Assembly (NCBI GenBank): GCA_017510405.1
Contig: JAFWNG010000028.1
Coordinates: 1 to 64,000 of the forward strand
DNA: 64,000 bases
From: Solobacterium sp.
GTDB taxonomy: Bacteria; Bacillota_I; Bacilli_A; Erysipelotrichales; Erysipelotrichaceae
Direction of reading: 5' to 3'
Positions 43,603 through 52,427 of the stretch are shown here, in pieces. The notes beneath the pieces were generated by a model. It was given only the letters and a program-made list of their open reading frames with translations, ran no database searches and was not told where the DNA came from. A program made the position numbers and the translations under genes. Within the stretch, counting starts at the first letter, position 1; each line of letters starts with the position of its first letter.

Positions 43603-44180
43603 TGCATATCGTACGGCATGGCAGCGGGAAGCGTCTGCTTTTATCTGTCGGCGATGATATTGCGGCACCGGAAAGTTTCACAGTCATTGCCGTCACAGAC
43701 GTCGACTGGAACAGATACCTGTCACCGTGGCCGGCACCGAAGGTCTTTGCGAAAGGCGAAGATTTCGGCGGCCTGGCAGATGAATTTCTGGAAGAAATGC
43801 TGAAACAACTGCAGGATGTCTTACAGGAAGACTGGGAAGACCGGAATATCATCGGCTATTCCCTGGCCGGACTGTTTGCCCTGTATGCATGTACGAAAAC
43901 GGATGTATTTGGCGGCTGTGCCAGTGTTTCCGGGTCCATGTGGTATCCCGGATTCACCGACTATCTGAAAGAACATCCTGTACACTGCCGCCGCGTCGTT
44001 CTGTCTCTCGGTGACAAAGAAGCGAAAACAAAAAATCCTGTCATGGCAGCCGTGGCAGACAGGACGGAAGAAGTGCGTGCACTGCTTTCGCAGTACACCG
44101 ATACACAATTCCACTGGAATCCCGGCAATCACTTCTTCGAAGCGGAGAAGCGGATCGAACGGGCATTGAATTTACTGTAA
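43599..44180 (+). CDS. Esterase-like alpha/beta hydrolase
   Basis: A 193-residue protein with nucleophile motif GYSLAGLFALYA (about residues 86-97), a VSGSMWYPGF segment as in esterase-D-like enzymes, and a histidine in WNPGNHFFEAEKR. It is shorter than typical EstD proteins at the N-terminus. Substrate unknown. ATG 43599 overlaps the M16 peptidase stop, so the two are translationally coupled. Confidence 0.78.
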   Translation: MMHIVRHGSGKRLLLSVGDDIAAPESFTVIAVTDVDWNRYLSPWPAPKVFAKGEDFGGLADEFLEEMLKQLQDVLQEDWEDRNIIGYSLAGLFALYACTKTDVFGGCASVSGSMWYPGFTDYLKEHPVHCRRVVLSLGDKEAKTKNPVMAAVADRTEEVRALLSQYTDTQFHWNPGNHFFEAEKRIERALNLL

Positions 44181-44186
44181 TCCTGC

Positions 44187-44212
44187 AAAGCACAGTTTCC
44201 GGACTGTGCTTT
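44187..44212 (+). terminator. Terminator of the M16-esterase operon
   Basis: AAAGCACAGT-TTCCGG-ACTGTGCTTT, 10-base stem followed by GTTCG; A-run on the other side. Confidence 0.65.
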
Positions 44213-44229
44213 GTTCGTTCCGAAATAAA

Positions 44230-44252
44230 AGAACTGCACGGTATGCAGTTCT
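44230..44252 (-). terminator. Terminator of the convergent lipoprotein gene
   Basis: AGAACTGCA and TGCAGTTCT pair over 9 bases; on the minus strand TTTTATTT follows. Confidence 0.75.
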
Positions 44253-44256
44253 CCTG

Positions 44257-44811
44257 TTACTGGGCTGTGAAGTAGACGAAGAAGAGATCGCCGGAATCCT
44301 GATTGTCGTACACTTCCATGTAGGAAACGGAGAAATCATGATAGTTTGCCGGTACCTGGTATACCAGCTTGCCGGTGCGGGTCTCGTTGATCGCCAGTTC
44401 ATATTCTTCCGGCAGCATCTCTCCCTTTGGCTCCTGTCCGTAAGCAGTGAGCGAATAGGTGAATGCGTCCGGATCTTCATCCTCTCCCCACTGGGCCTGG
44501 AAATCCGTATCGAACATCGGAATGCTCTGGTTCAGCGTATTGGTGATGGTAATGTCAACGACGAGGAACACATTGCCTTCCTCCGGCGTGTACTCATCGT
44601 ACGAAGTCGTGAGATAGCCGCTGTTTACGGTGAAATCAAAGAACGCGGTACGCATGACGTCTGTGGCATAGCCGCTGGCGTAGCCGTCCTCTGCGGTGAC
44701 AATATTGATCTTGGGTGTATCATCCTCTTCGGAAGAAGCTGTTTTATTCGTGCACGCTGTCATTCCTGCTGTCAGAAACAGGGATAAAGCCCCAAGCAAC
44801 CATTTCTTCAT
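44257..44811 (-). CDS. Lipoprotein with DUF4352-like immunoglobulin-type domain
   Basis: A 184-residue lipoprotein: signal peptide with lipobox AGMTAC (Cys20), a short acidic linker and a beta-sandwich (about 50-184) of the DUF4352/telokin-like type (..GNVFLVVDITITNTLNQSIPMFDTDFQAQW..ETRTGKLVYQVPANYHDFSVSY..). Such proteins sit on the outer face of the membrane; the ligand is unknown. AGGAGG precedes ATG 44811. It is monocistronic and convergent with the M16 operon. Confidence 0.8.
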   Translation of the reverse strand: MKKWLLGALSLFLTAGMTACTNKTASSEEDDTPKINIVTAEDGYASGYATDVMRTAFFDFTVNSGYLTTSYDEYTPEEGNVFLVVDITITNTLNQSIPMFDTDFQAQWGEDEDPDAFTYSLTAYGQEPKGEMLPEEYELAINETRTGKLVYQVPANYHDFSVSYMEVYDNQDSGDLFFVYFTAQ

Positions 44812-44929
44812 ACTGAAGACCTCCTGTAATACGTATCCATAATACCAGAAACCGGCAGGATTTTATGTGCAAGCTTATGCAGTATATGGGAAAATAGCAA
44901 TATACAGAAATGTGTTTCAGGGAGGAAGT

Positions 44930-45733
44930 ATGGCAGTCTGCGAAAGACTTCTGGAGAAATCGGCGAACAGCGGTGAATGTACATACAACGGCTGGCTGCG
45001 GGATTATGTGCAGGAAGCAGAAATACCCGACCGGGCAGTCCGCGAAGCTTTTGCGCGCATTGCCGAACAGTTTCCCGAAATGCATATCTGTGCCGGGCTC
45101 AGCCTGCCGGTCAGCCGGGAGTCCGTCGCCAACCGGATCATACGCTACGGGGACATCCTGCAGACAGGGGAACGTCCTGTCAAAGTGCCGTATATCCTCT
45201 ACATGGAACGGCACGGGCAGCAGCGCGCACTGGCTGTGCTTCCGTACAGCAGAACCAGTCCGCTGTACGCGAAAGGTCTGTTCTACTGCATGAGTGAGCA
45301 GGGAGCGGAATTTGAAAATGACCGGAATGAACTTCTTACTGCAACCTGTCCCGGACACAGAGAGATCGTCTATGCCGTGCGGGCATTGTTCGAACAGAAG
45401 GCGTCGGTGCTGCAGAGGCGCCTGGATGTACGTTCCTTCGCAGATTATGAAGCAGTTTACAGAGATGCATGTGAAGCTGCGGAGAAACTGTGTGCGGACA
45501 CTGCGGAACGGCTGCGTACAGAAGGAGATCCGGAAGAGACGGTAAGAGATACGGTACTGAAATGGTTCCTGCTGAAAAAACTGGTCTATGTACAATATCT
45601 GATGAACAGGGATATCCTGTATACGGTACATAACGGTGACCGAAAGGCGCAGCGGACGGCTGCCAGACTGCGTTCGGAAAAGATCCGCACGATACCGTAC
45701 CGGAAACTATGCCGCATGGCAATGGAAGTATAG
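44930..45733 (+). CDS. Conserved-looking soluble protein of unknown function
   Basis: A 267-residue, mostly helical, cysteine-containing protein with no signal peptide, membrane helix or recognised motif. The central part (..YGDILQTGERPVKVPYILYMERHGQQRALAVLPYSR..) is beta-rich and the C-terminal ~120 residues are predicted helices. GGGAGGA precedes ATG 44930, chosen over an earlier in-frame start at 44867. It is divergent from the lipoprotein gene and separated by a promoter from the XpaC-AAA operon. Confidence 0.6.
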   Translation: MAVCERLLEKSANSGECTYNGWLRDYVQEAEIPDRAVREAFARIAEQFPEMHICAGLSLPVSRESVANRIIRYGDILQTGERPVKVPYILYMERHGQQRALAVLPYSRTSPLYAKGLFYCMSEQGAEFENDRNELLTATCPGHREIVYAVRALFEQKASVLQRRLDVRSFADYEAVYRDACEAAEKLCADTAERLRTEGDPEETVRDTVLKWFLLKKLVYVQYLMNRDILYTVHNGDRKAQRTAARLRSEKIRTIPYRKLCRMAMEV

Positions 45734-45753
45734 GTAAATTGTAAGATACCGCT

Positions 45754-45783
45754 TTCACAAGCAGTATTTCATTATGCTATAAT
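45754..45783 (+). promoter_or_regulatory. Promoter of the XpaC-like/AAA operon
   Basis: TTCACA (45754-45759), 18 bases, TATAAT (45778-45783) with the extended element TGC immediately before the -10 box. Confidence 0.65.
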
Positions 45784-45808
45784 TTAGGTTGACATATAAG
45801 GAGCGAAA

Positions 45809-46798
45809 ATGAACAACAGAGGTAATGGTAACAGCTTTTTCTGGCTGTTTGTCTTATTGATCATATTTGGCGGAGGTACGGTGATACCGCTTTTATTCGT
45901 CCTGGGTATCGTTCTTGCAATAACATTCGCAGCTGTGAATTCCAGTAAGCGTCAGGAGAGTATATCGGGCGGATACAATCGGCCTGCTTACGGCAGTTCC
46001 GTAGCGAACCGCGGCAGATACTCCGCGTCACAGATGGCGAAGATCAACGTCTATCTGCGCAACTGGTTCCGTACCAGAAAATCCCTGCCGGTAGGCACAA
46101 GCGTATCCCTGCGTGTTCACGGGGAACGGTATGCGTCACTGGCAAGTCTGGATGTATACCGCAACGGCACCTACATCAGTTCTCTGAGTGAATTCGGAAG
46201 AAGATATCCGGAGTCCTATGACGAGATCCTGAAGGAACTGATCCGTCTGGCGGAAAACCGCGCTGAACCGGAAGTCGTCTACGAAGGCGAATATGTGGAA
46301 GCGGAACCGGTCCGTCCGAAAGAGCAGAAACCGAAGGAACAGAAGAAGCCGGAACCGACGCAGGCACCGAAGAAGTCCGCACAGTACTTCATTGATACGA
46401 TCAACAGCCTGAACAACAGTATCCCGGATGAGGATATCTCCAACGGTCTGTTTGAGACCTGCGCACTGCTGAAGCAGATCCAGCAGCTGGAACAGCGCTT
46501 CCCGGATTCCAAGGGTAAACTGGATAAGCTGTATGAGTACTACCTGCCGATCCTGACAAGAATTCTGAGTCAGTATGACAATCTGCAGGCAGCGAAAACA
46601 GATCCGTCTTATGAAGAGACAAGAATCAAACTGAACCGTACGATCAAACTGATCAATGACGCTATGAAGACGATCATCTCCAATATGACAGACCAGGATT
46701 TCATGAATCTGGCTGCGGATATCTCCACACTGGAAGCTGTTCTTCAGAAAGACGGTCTTACCAGTGAAGGTACTTTTCAGGGAAGTGGGTTAGATTAA
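45809..46798 (+). CDS. XpaC-like membrane protein (5-bromo-4-chloroindolyl phosphate hydrolysis family)
   Basis: A 329-residue protein with a hydrophobic N-terminal hairpin (about 9-43), a middle domain (70-150), a Lys/Glu/Pro linker (160-190) and a helical C-terminal domain (195-325) ending LAADISTLEAVLQKDGL, which resembles the XpaC family. The true role of XpaC is unknown; in other Firmicutes it is often paired with TelA. Here the partner is an AAA ATPase starting 1 base after its stop codon. Confidence 0.68.
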   Translation: MNNRGNGNSFFWLFVLLIIFGGGTVIPLLFVLGIVLAITFAAVNSSKRQESISGGYNRPAYGSSVANRGRYSASQMAKINVYLRNWFRTRKSLPVGTSVSLRVHGERYASLASLDVYRNGTYISSLSEFGRRYPESYDEILKELIRLAENRAEPEVVYEGEYVEAEPVRPKEQKPKEQKKPEPTQAPKKSAQYFIDTINSLNNSIPDEDISNGLFETCALLKQIQQLEQRFPDSKGKLDKLYEYYLPILTRILSQYDNLQAAKTDPSYEETRIKLNRTIKLINDAMKTIISNMTDQDFMNLAADISTLEAVLQKDGLTSEGTFQGSGLD

Positions 46799-46799
46799 T

Positions 46800-48869
46800 A
46801 TGTCCGATCGCAATAAAAGAAGAGAAGAAGAAAAGAACCGGCTCTGGGAAGAGGTCATGAACAAAAAGCGTGCGTACGAAAAGAACAGCACGACGGAGAC
46901 CGTTGAACTGGTGACCGGCGCAAAGAAGCGTTCCGAAGAGACCATGGATATGCTGAAAGACGCAGATAATGCCATGGAGGAACTGCGCAATATTCTGTTC
47001 AAACAGCAGAAAGACCTGGAACAGATGAGCCGTGAGAACGGACTGGACCTGGATCTGGACAAGCTTCAGAATGATATTCAGACCGATTACGGTGTGGAAG
47101 TAAAAGAAGAAAAGAAAGAACAGAAGATCGATTCCAAAGCGGTATTCACAGCCGTTGAGGAAGAGACCAACACGGAAGTGATCGGCCAGAGTGAAGCGAT
47201 CCGCCAGCTGACCGTTTCTTTCCGCAGACCGTTCGTTATGGGAACGCCGGAAGGAAAGCCGAAGAATGTGATCCTTGTGCTTGGCCCGAAGGGAAGCGGA
47301 AAGCATGAAGCGATCGCCCGTATGACAAGAGCGCTGTATGAGCGCCAGGTATTCGTCAGCGATGCGGTGTATACGATCGATATGAGCCGTTATACGAGCG
47401 GCGGCCAGGAACAGATCTTCCTGCAGGACCTGTACGAGGCGCTGCAGGGAACCGGTTCTGTCATCTGCTTTGAGAAGTTTGAAACAGGATTCCCGTCCTT
47501 CCTGCGCATGGTGGACAGCCTTGCGACAGAGGGAAAGGTCGTTCTGAACAAACGTTATGTATTAAGCAAGGGAATACTTGTGGAAAACCAGACCGGTCTT
47601 GTCAAAGATGCCGTGGATACACTGCGCGTAGAAGACAAGTATCTGGTATTCATCACGGAAGGCAAGGCATCCAAGGTACAGGATGCGTTCGGTGCGGATT
47701 TCATGTACCACGTGCTCGATACCGTGACATTCAAGCCGCTGGATGACGAGGCAGTCGCCAAGACGATCGACCGTCAGACAGAAGAACTGGTAAAGAAGGC
47801 ACATGATCAGCTTCAGCTGGAACTGACGATCGAAGATGCCCTGAAAGACTGGGTGAAGAGCCACTTTGACAAGACGCAGGGTGCGACATCCATCCGCTCG
47901 ATCTTCTATGATTTCTATGTCAGCCTGACGCAGGCAGTCCTGGATCACAATCTCGGCAGCTATGAGAAGCTGACAGTGACTGCGAGAGAGGAATCTCCGG
48001 TCCTTGTACTGGAGACTGTCGAAGTCAATCTGGCACGGGAAAAGACAAGCAAGGCAGAGATCGCCGCAGTCAATGCGGAAATGGATGAGATCGTCGGTCT
48101 TGTGGAAGTCAAGGAATATGTCCATTCTCTGGAAGCACATGTCCGGATGCAGAAGCTGCGCCGCGAACAGGGCATGAAGACAGCCGAAGTATCCAAGCAC
48201 ATGATCTTCACGGGGAATCCCGGTACCGGTAAAACGACCATTGCCCGTCTGCTTTCCCGCTATATGAAAGCCATCGGCGCCCTGACGCAGGGGCAGCTGG
48301 TCGAAGTAACGCGTGCTGATCTGGTTGCCCAGTATGTCGGACAGACCGCTCCGTTAACGATGTCGGTCATCCGCAGCGCGATCGGCGGTGTGCTGTTTAT
48401 CGACGAAGCCTATGCGCTGTACCGCGGAAAAGATGATGCCTTCGGTCTGGAAGCGATCGATACGCTGGTCAAGGCAATGGAAGACAACCGTGACAACCTG
48501 ATCGTCATCCTTGCCGGATACAAGAAGGAAATGAGCACGTTCCTGGAGGCAAACTCCGGTCTGAAGAGCCGTTTCCCGAATGTCATCTTCTTCCCGGACT
48601 ATACCGGTGACGAACTGGTCAAGATAGCATGTCTGCAGGCGAAGTCCAAAGGCTATGTGATCGACGAACCGGCACAGGAAAAGCTGGAATCCTTCTTCAA
48701 CGATGTCCAGAAGGAAAACGCAGCCGAAGCCGGCAACGGACGTCTGGCAAGAAATGTCGTCGAAGAAGCGATCCTGAAGCAGTCGCGCCGTATCGCGGCC
48801 GATCCGGAACAGGATATGTCCCTGCTGAAAGACGAAGACTTCAGCTATTCATTCACACCGGCAAAGTAA
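46800..48869 (+). CDS. Double AAA+ ATPase, CbxX/CfqX (EccA/SpoVK-like) type
   Basis: A 689-residue cytoplasmic ATPase. A charged coiled-coil N-terminus (1-115) is followed by a first AAA module (about 125-400) with the altered Walker A GPKGSGKHEA (K168, H in place of the usual Thr/Ser), and a second module (about 425-689) with intact Walker A G472-N-P-G-T-G-K478-T, Walker B FID535E536 and the AYALYRG segment of the CbxX/CfqX family. The first module may be structural, the second active. Family members remodel protein complexes (Rubisco activase, ESX EccA, SpoVK). It probably acts on or with the XpaC-like membrane protein encoded just before it. Confidence 0.85.
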   Translation: MSDRNKRREEEKNRLWEEVMNKKRAYEKNSTTETVELVTGAKKRSEETMDMLKDADNAMEELRNILFKQQKDLEQMSRENGLDLDLDKLQNDIQTDYGVEVKEEKKEQKIDSKAVFTAVEEETNTEVIGQSEAIRQLTVSFRRPFVMGTPEGKPKNVILVLGPKGSGKHEAIARMTRALYERQVFVSDAVYTIDMSRYTSGGQEQIFLQDLYEALQGTGSVICFEKFETGFPSFLRMVDSLATEGKVVLNKRYVLSKGILVENQTGLVKDAVDTLRVEDKYLVFITEGKASKVQDAFGADFMYHVLDTVTFKPLDDEAVAKTIDRQTEELVKKAHDQLQLELTIEDALKDWVKSHFDKTQGATSIRSIFYDFYVSLTQAVLDHNLGSYEKLTVTAREESPVLVLETVEVNLAREKTSKAEIAAVNAEMDEIVGLVEVKEYVHSLEAHVRMQKLRREQGMKTAEVSKHMIFTGNPGTGKTTIARLLSRYMKAIGALTQGQLVEVTRADLVAQYVGQTAPLTMSVIRSAIGGVLFIDEAYALYRGKDDAFGLEAIDTLVKAMEDNRDNLIVILAGYKKEMSTFLEANSGLKSRFPNVIFFPDYTGDELVKIACLQAKSKGYVIDEPAQEKLESFFNDVQKENAAEAGNGRLARNVVEEAILKQSRRIAADPEQDMSLLKDEDFSYSFTPAK

Positions 48870-48893
48870 CCGATCCGATCTATGCGTAAACAG

Positions 48894-48924
48894 AGAGCCG
48901 TTCCTTCCAGGAGGAGCGGCTCTT
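48894..48924 (+). terminator. Terminator of the XpaC-like/AAA operon
   Basis: AGAGCCG and CGGCTCT pair, with further imperfect TCC/GGA pairing inside, and TTTCTG follows. Confidence 0.6.
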
Positions 48925-48975
48925 TCTGTATGCCTGCTTATGCAAATGTACATAGGATTTTCTGCGGAAGTGCTA

Positions 48976-49054
48976 TATAATAAATGCGCTGTCAGTGACA
49001 GCCAAGCAGTTCGGGTCCGATATCCTGCTTGTAAAAGATTAAAACCAAAGGAGA
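48976..49054 (+). promoter_or_regulatory. Promoter and candidate preQ1-type leader of the VUT transporter
   Basis: TATAAT (48976-48981) is followed by a small hairpin CTGTC/GACAG (48989-49001). Then CAAGCAG (49003-49009) and CTGCTTG (49025-49031) form a 7-base stem with loop TTCGGGTCCGATATC. An A-rich tail, TAAAAGATTAAAACC, runs into the ribosome binding site AAAGGAG (49047-49053). GGT in the loop can pair with ACC in the tail, giving an H-type pseudoknot beside the ribosome binding site, the plan of preQ1 class I switches. The loop and tail are longer than usual, so this is a candidate only. Confidence 0.45.
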
Positions 49055-49061
49055 TTTTTTT

Positions 49062-49817
49062 ATGCGTTATTTTGAAAGTATACGGAAAGAGTATACGATC
49101 CTGCTGCGCAGCGTTCCCTCCATGGTAATTGCTGCTTTTGTTTTGTCCGTAGTGCTGATGAATCTGCTGGCAGGAAGAGAGCTGTACCGTTCTGACTGGT
49201 TCTGTCTGAACTCGGGACTTTCCCTGTCATGGGTGGCGTTTCTGTGCATGGACTGCATATGCAAGCGGTTCGGCGGAAAAGCAGCTGCCCGCATCTCATT
49301 ACTGGCAATTGCTGTAAATATGTTCTGTGCCGTACTGTTCTGGCTTCTGATGAAAACACCGGGCAGATGGGCAGGGTATTATGCATCGACGGATCCGGCA
49401 GTCGGAGAGATGATCACAGCCGGGATCGATTCCACATTTGCCGGTGCCTGGTACATTGTCGTTGGTTCATCCGTCGCCATGGCTGTTTCGTCACTGGTGA
49501 ACTCTGTGCTGAATCAGTGGATCGGCGCAAGAAGCGACCGCGGTGATTTTGCCGGTTTTGCGAAAAGAAGCCTGCTGTCTACCTGTGCGGCGCAGTTTGT
49601 GGATAACTTTGTATTCTCTGCGATGGTATCACATGTGTTCTTCGGATGGACATGGACACAGGTGCTGATCTGCTCCTTCACATCCATGCTTATTGAAATG
49701 GCATTTGAGGCCGTGTTCTCTCCGCTTGGCTACCGTGTTTCCAGAACGTGGGAAGAAGAACAGGTCGGTGAAGCATATATCCAATATATGGAAGAAACAT
49801 CGGGAGCACAGGCATGA
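49062..49817 (+). CDS. VUT-family (YhhQ/QPTR-like) queuosine precursor transporter
   Basis: A 251-residue membrane protein with six or seven helices. Family signatures are VLMNLLAGRELY, the GAWYIVVGSSVAMAVSSLVNSVLNQWIG segment and AAQFVDNFVFSAM..CSFTSMLIEMAFEAVFSPLGY. Members carry preQ0, preQ1, queuine or related deazapurines. Together with QueT at 20.3 kb, the cell has two salvage routes, perhaps for different precursors. It overlaps the amidase gene by 4 bases. Confidence 0.82.
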   Translation: MRYFESIRKEYTILLRSVPSMVIAAFVLSVVLMNLLAGRELYRSDWFCLNSGLSLSWVAFLCMDCICKRFGGKAAARISLLAIAVNMFCAVLFWLLMKTPGRWAGYYASTDPAVGEMITAGIDSTFAGAWYIVVGSSVAMAVSSLVNSVLNQWIGARSDRGDFAGFAKRSLLSTCAAQFVDNFVFSAMVSHVFFGWTWTQVLICSFTSMLIEMAFEAVFSPLGYRVSRTWEEEQVGEAYIQYMEETSGAQA

Positions 49818-51298
49818 AACTGGAAACACTTTCCGGTGTGGAACTCGGAAGGCTGATCAACCGGAAGGAAGTATCGCCGACCGAGGCAGTTGACTATTTT
49901 TTCGAACGCATCCGCAGACGCAATGCTTCGATCAACGCCTTCACATATACGAAATTTGAAGATGCGATGAAAGAAGCAAAGCTGCTGGAAGCACGGCTGG
50001 CGAAAGGGGAATACGGCGGACCGCTTGCCGGTGTTCCGATCGGACTGAAGGACTTCCTGCCGTCGAAGAAAGGCTGGACGAATTCCCACGGCGGCGTTCC
50101 CTCACTGGCGGCAGAAGACACCGCAGACTCGGTATTCTACGACGCTGCCCGCAGAGCAGGCGCCATCGCTGTCGGAAAGACCAACGCACCGGCTTTTGCT
50201 TTCCGCGGAACGACCGATAATGTGATGTACGGACCGACATCCACACCGTTTTACCCGGGATATAACTCCGGCGGATCGTCCGGCGGAAGCGCTGCGGCAG
50301 TGGCGGACGGCATGATCCTGATCGGCGAAGGCTCGGACGGCGGCGGATCGATCCGCATTCCGTCATCCTGGTGCGGCTGTTTCGGCTATAAAGCATCCAT
50401 CGGTACGATCCCGCAGGTGAACCGTCCGGACGGATGGTCCGCTTCGCATCCGTACTGTTTCAACGGTGCGATCACCAAAACCGTGGAAGACAGTGCTGTC
50501 ATGCTGAATTACATGACATACTACGATCCGCGCGATCCGCACAGCGTACCGCTTCCGAAACGTGATTTCACGGAATTGATGAAACGTCCGCTGAAGGGCA
50601 TGCGCATCGGCTATACGGATGATTTCGGCATCTTCACGGTTGAAGAAGAAGTAAAAGAAATCGTGCGGAAAGCTGCCATGCGTTTTCAGGACGCAGGCGT
50701 CACTGTGGAACCGGTCACGTTCCGTTTCCCGCACACACAGAATGAATACGCTGAGTTCTGGTGCCGCAGTATCTGCTTCGATACCGCGTCGGATATGGAA
50801 CTGTGGAAACAGAACGGCTTTAATCTGGTAAGAGACCACAGAAATGAGATACCGGAAGAATTCATCTACTGGAATGACCAGGTCGCAAAAGGTACGATCC
50901 TGGATTTCCGGGCAATGAATGAACTGCGTACAGAGATCCTGGATGTACAGGAAGATGTATTTGCGGACTATGATATTATCCTGTCGCCGGTCACGATCTG
51001 CGCACCGGTAAAGAACCGGACAGATCACAATACCAAAGGACCGGAATATGTGAACGGGCAGAAGGTGGAACCGCTGATCGGTTTCTGTGAGACATTCTTT
51101 GAGAATTTTACCGGCAATCCGGCATGTTCTGTTCCGGCCGGACTGACAAAAGAAGGTCTGCCTGTAGGCATGCAGATCATCGGCAGAAAGTTCCGGGATG
51201 AGGATGTGATGGCCGCTGCGTACACCTATGAAAAACTGAATCCATGGTCATACGATATTCCGCTGAACCGGAAGATCGATGGCGAAAGCGCGCAGTAA
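49814..51298 (+). CDS. Amidase-signature family hydrolase
   Basis: A 494-residue enzyme with the Ser-cisSer-Lys triad: K79 in PIGLKDFLP, the cis-Ser in NSGGSSGGSA (155-156) and nucleophile S179 in EGSDGGGSIRIP. It hydrolyses amides; GatA-type transamidation is unlikely because no gatB or gatC is adjacent. The substrate is unknown; translational coupling to a deazapurine-type transporter is suggestive but not proof of a shared pathway. No signal peptide. Confidence 0.9.
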   Translation: MKLETLSGVELGRLINRKEVSPTEAVDYFFERIRRRNASINAFTYTKFEDAMKEAKLLEARLAKGEYGGPLAGVPIGLKDFLPSKKGWTNSHGGVPSLAAEDTADSVFYDAARRAGAIAVGKTNAPAFAFRGTTDNVMYGPTSTPFYPGYNSGGSSGGSAAAVADGMILIGEGSDGGGSIRIPSSWCGCFGYKASIGTIPQVNRPDGWSASHPYCFNGAITKTVEDSAVMLNYMTYYDPRDPHSVPLPKRDFTELMKRPLKGMRIGYTDDFGIFTVEEEVKEIVRKAAMRFQDAGVTVEPVTFRFPHTQNEYAEFWCRSICFDTASDMELWKQNGFNLVRDHRNEIPEEFIYWNDQVAKGTILDFRAMNELRTEILDVQEDVFADYDIILSPVTICAPVKNRTDHNTKGPEYVNGQKVEPLIGFCETFFENFTGNPACSVPAGLTKEGLPVGMQIIGRKFRDEDVMAAAYTYEKLNPWSYDIPLNRKIDGESAQ

Positions 51299-51334
51299 TT
51301 CCCATATAATATAAGCAGTATAGGGAGAACCGAT

Positions 51335-52078
51335 ATGAAAGAATTCTATATTGATAACGACGGCATCCGGCTTCATGCCAAACTGGATCTGCCGGAAAAT
51401 ACCGAAAAATGCCCGCTGATGATCCTGTTCCACGGACTGACCGGTCATATGGAAGAAGAACATATCATCGCTGCCATGGAAACAGCTGTGGCGGCGGGAT
51501 ACGGCGTACTGCGTGCGGAAATGTACGGTCACGGAAAGAGCGGCGGAAAGTTTGAAGACCATACGCTGTTCAAGTGGACCACGAACGGACTGGCAGTGAT
51601 CGACTATGCGAAGACGCTGGACTTTGTGACAGATCTGTATTTATGCGGTCATTCCCAGGGCGGACTGTTGACGATCCTGCTGGCAGGAATGAAAGTCAGG
51701 GATATCAAGGCAATCATTCCGATGTCGCCGGCAATCGTGATCACCGACGGTGCCCGCAAAGGCAATATGCTGGGCATGCAGTTTGATCCGGAGAATATCC
51801 CGGATATGTTTGACCTGAAGGACAAGCACCTGAACGGCAACTATTTCCGCACTGCTCAGATGATCCATGAAGACGACGCGATCCGCCGGTTCCATAAACC
51901 TGTTCTGCTGATCCACGGCGATGCCGATCAGGCAGTACCGGTGCAGTATTCCATCGACGCTGCGGAAAAATACGCGAATGCCCGTCTTGTTGTGATCAAA
52001 GGCGATGATCATAACTATCACAGTCACCTGGATCAGGTCATGGCCGCACTGCGTCAGTTCCTGATCGAACAGAAATGA
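51335..52078 (+). CDS. Alpha/beta hydrolase, cinnamoyl/feruloyl esterase-like
   Basis: A 247-residue cytoplasmic esterase: ILFHGLTGHMEEEHI oxyanion region, nucleophile in YLCGHSQGGLLT, acid in LLIHGDADQAVPVQYS and histidine in KGDDHNYHSHLDQV. This pattern matches the small intestinal cinnamoyl esterases of Lactobacillus and Butyrivibrio, which free hydroxycinnamates from plant esters; the match is at family level. It overlaps a small membrane protein gene by 4 bases. Confidence 0.85.
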   Translation: MKEFYIDNDGIRLHAKLDLPENTEKCPLMILFHGLTGHMEEEHIIAAMETAVAAGYGVLRAEMYGHGKSGGKFEDHTLFKWTTNGLAVIDYAKTLDFVTDLYLCGHSQGGLLTILLAGMKVRDIKAIIPMSPAIVITDGARKGNMLGMQFDPENIPDMFDLKDKHLNGNYFRTAQMIHEDDAIRRFHKPVLLIHGDADQAVPVQYSIDAAEKYANARLVVIKGDDHNYHSHLDQVMAALRQFLIEQK

Positions 52079-52383
52079 AGAAATATCTGATTTCCCTGAT
52101 CGTCAGCCTGTGTCTGACATTTGCGGGAATGTATATCAACTACAGGAATTATGCCCGGTTCGGCCTGCTGAAATGGGCGCTGAACATTTACGGCGGAGAG
52201 ATCACGGAACAGTTCGGCTTCGGACTGCGGTCAGTCGTGATCTACGGCATGACACCGGAAGAAACGACGACCAGAAATCTGTACTTTGATCCGATCAGTT
52301 TCATTGTAACGGTACTGATCTTCACTCTGATCCTTCTTGCCGGCTGGAAACTGTCAGGCATGATCCGAAAGAACAGTAAATAA
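52075..52383 (+). CDS. Small two-helix membrane protein, unknown function
   Basis: A 102-residue protein with membrane helices at about 4-22 and 73-95 and a central loop containing FGFGLRSVVIYGMTPEETTTRN. No recognised family. ATG overlaps the esterase stop, so it is made with the esterase. A terminator overlaps its end. Confidence 0.65.
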   Translation: MKKYLISLIVSLCLTFAGMYINYRNYARFGLLKWALNIYGGEITEQFGFGLRSVVIYGMTPEETTTRNLYFDPISFIVTVLIFTLILLAGWKLSGMIRKNSK

Positions 52384-52404
52384 GACGGGGCACCCGTCTT
52401 ATTT
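52381..52404 (+). terminator. Terminator of the esterase operon
   Basis: TAAGACGGG and CCCGTCTTA pair over nine bases across a short loop; ATTTG follows. Confidence 0.65.
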
Positions 52405-52427
52405 GTCTCAAAGAGGAGGATATTACA

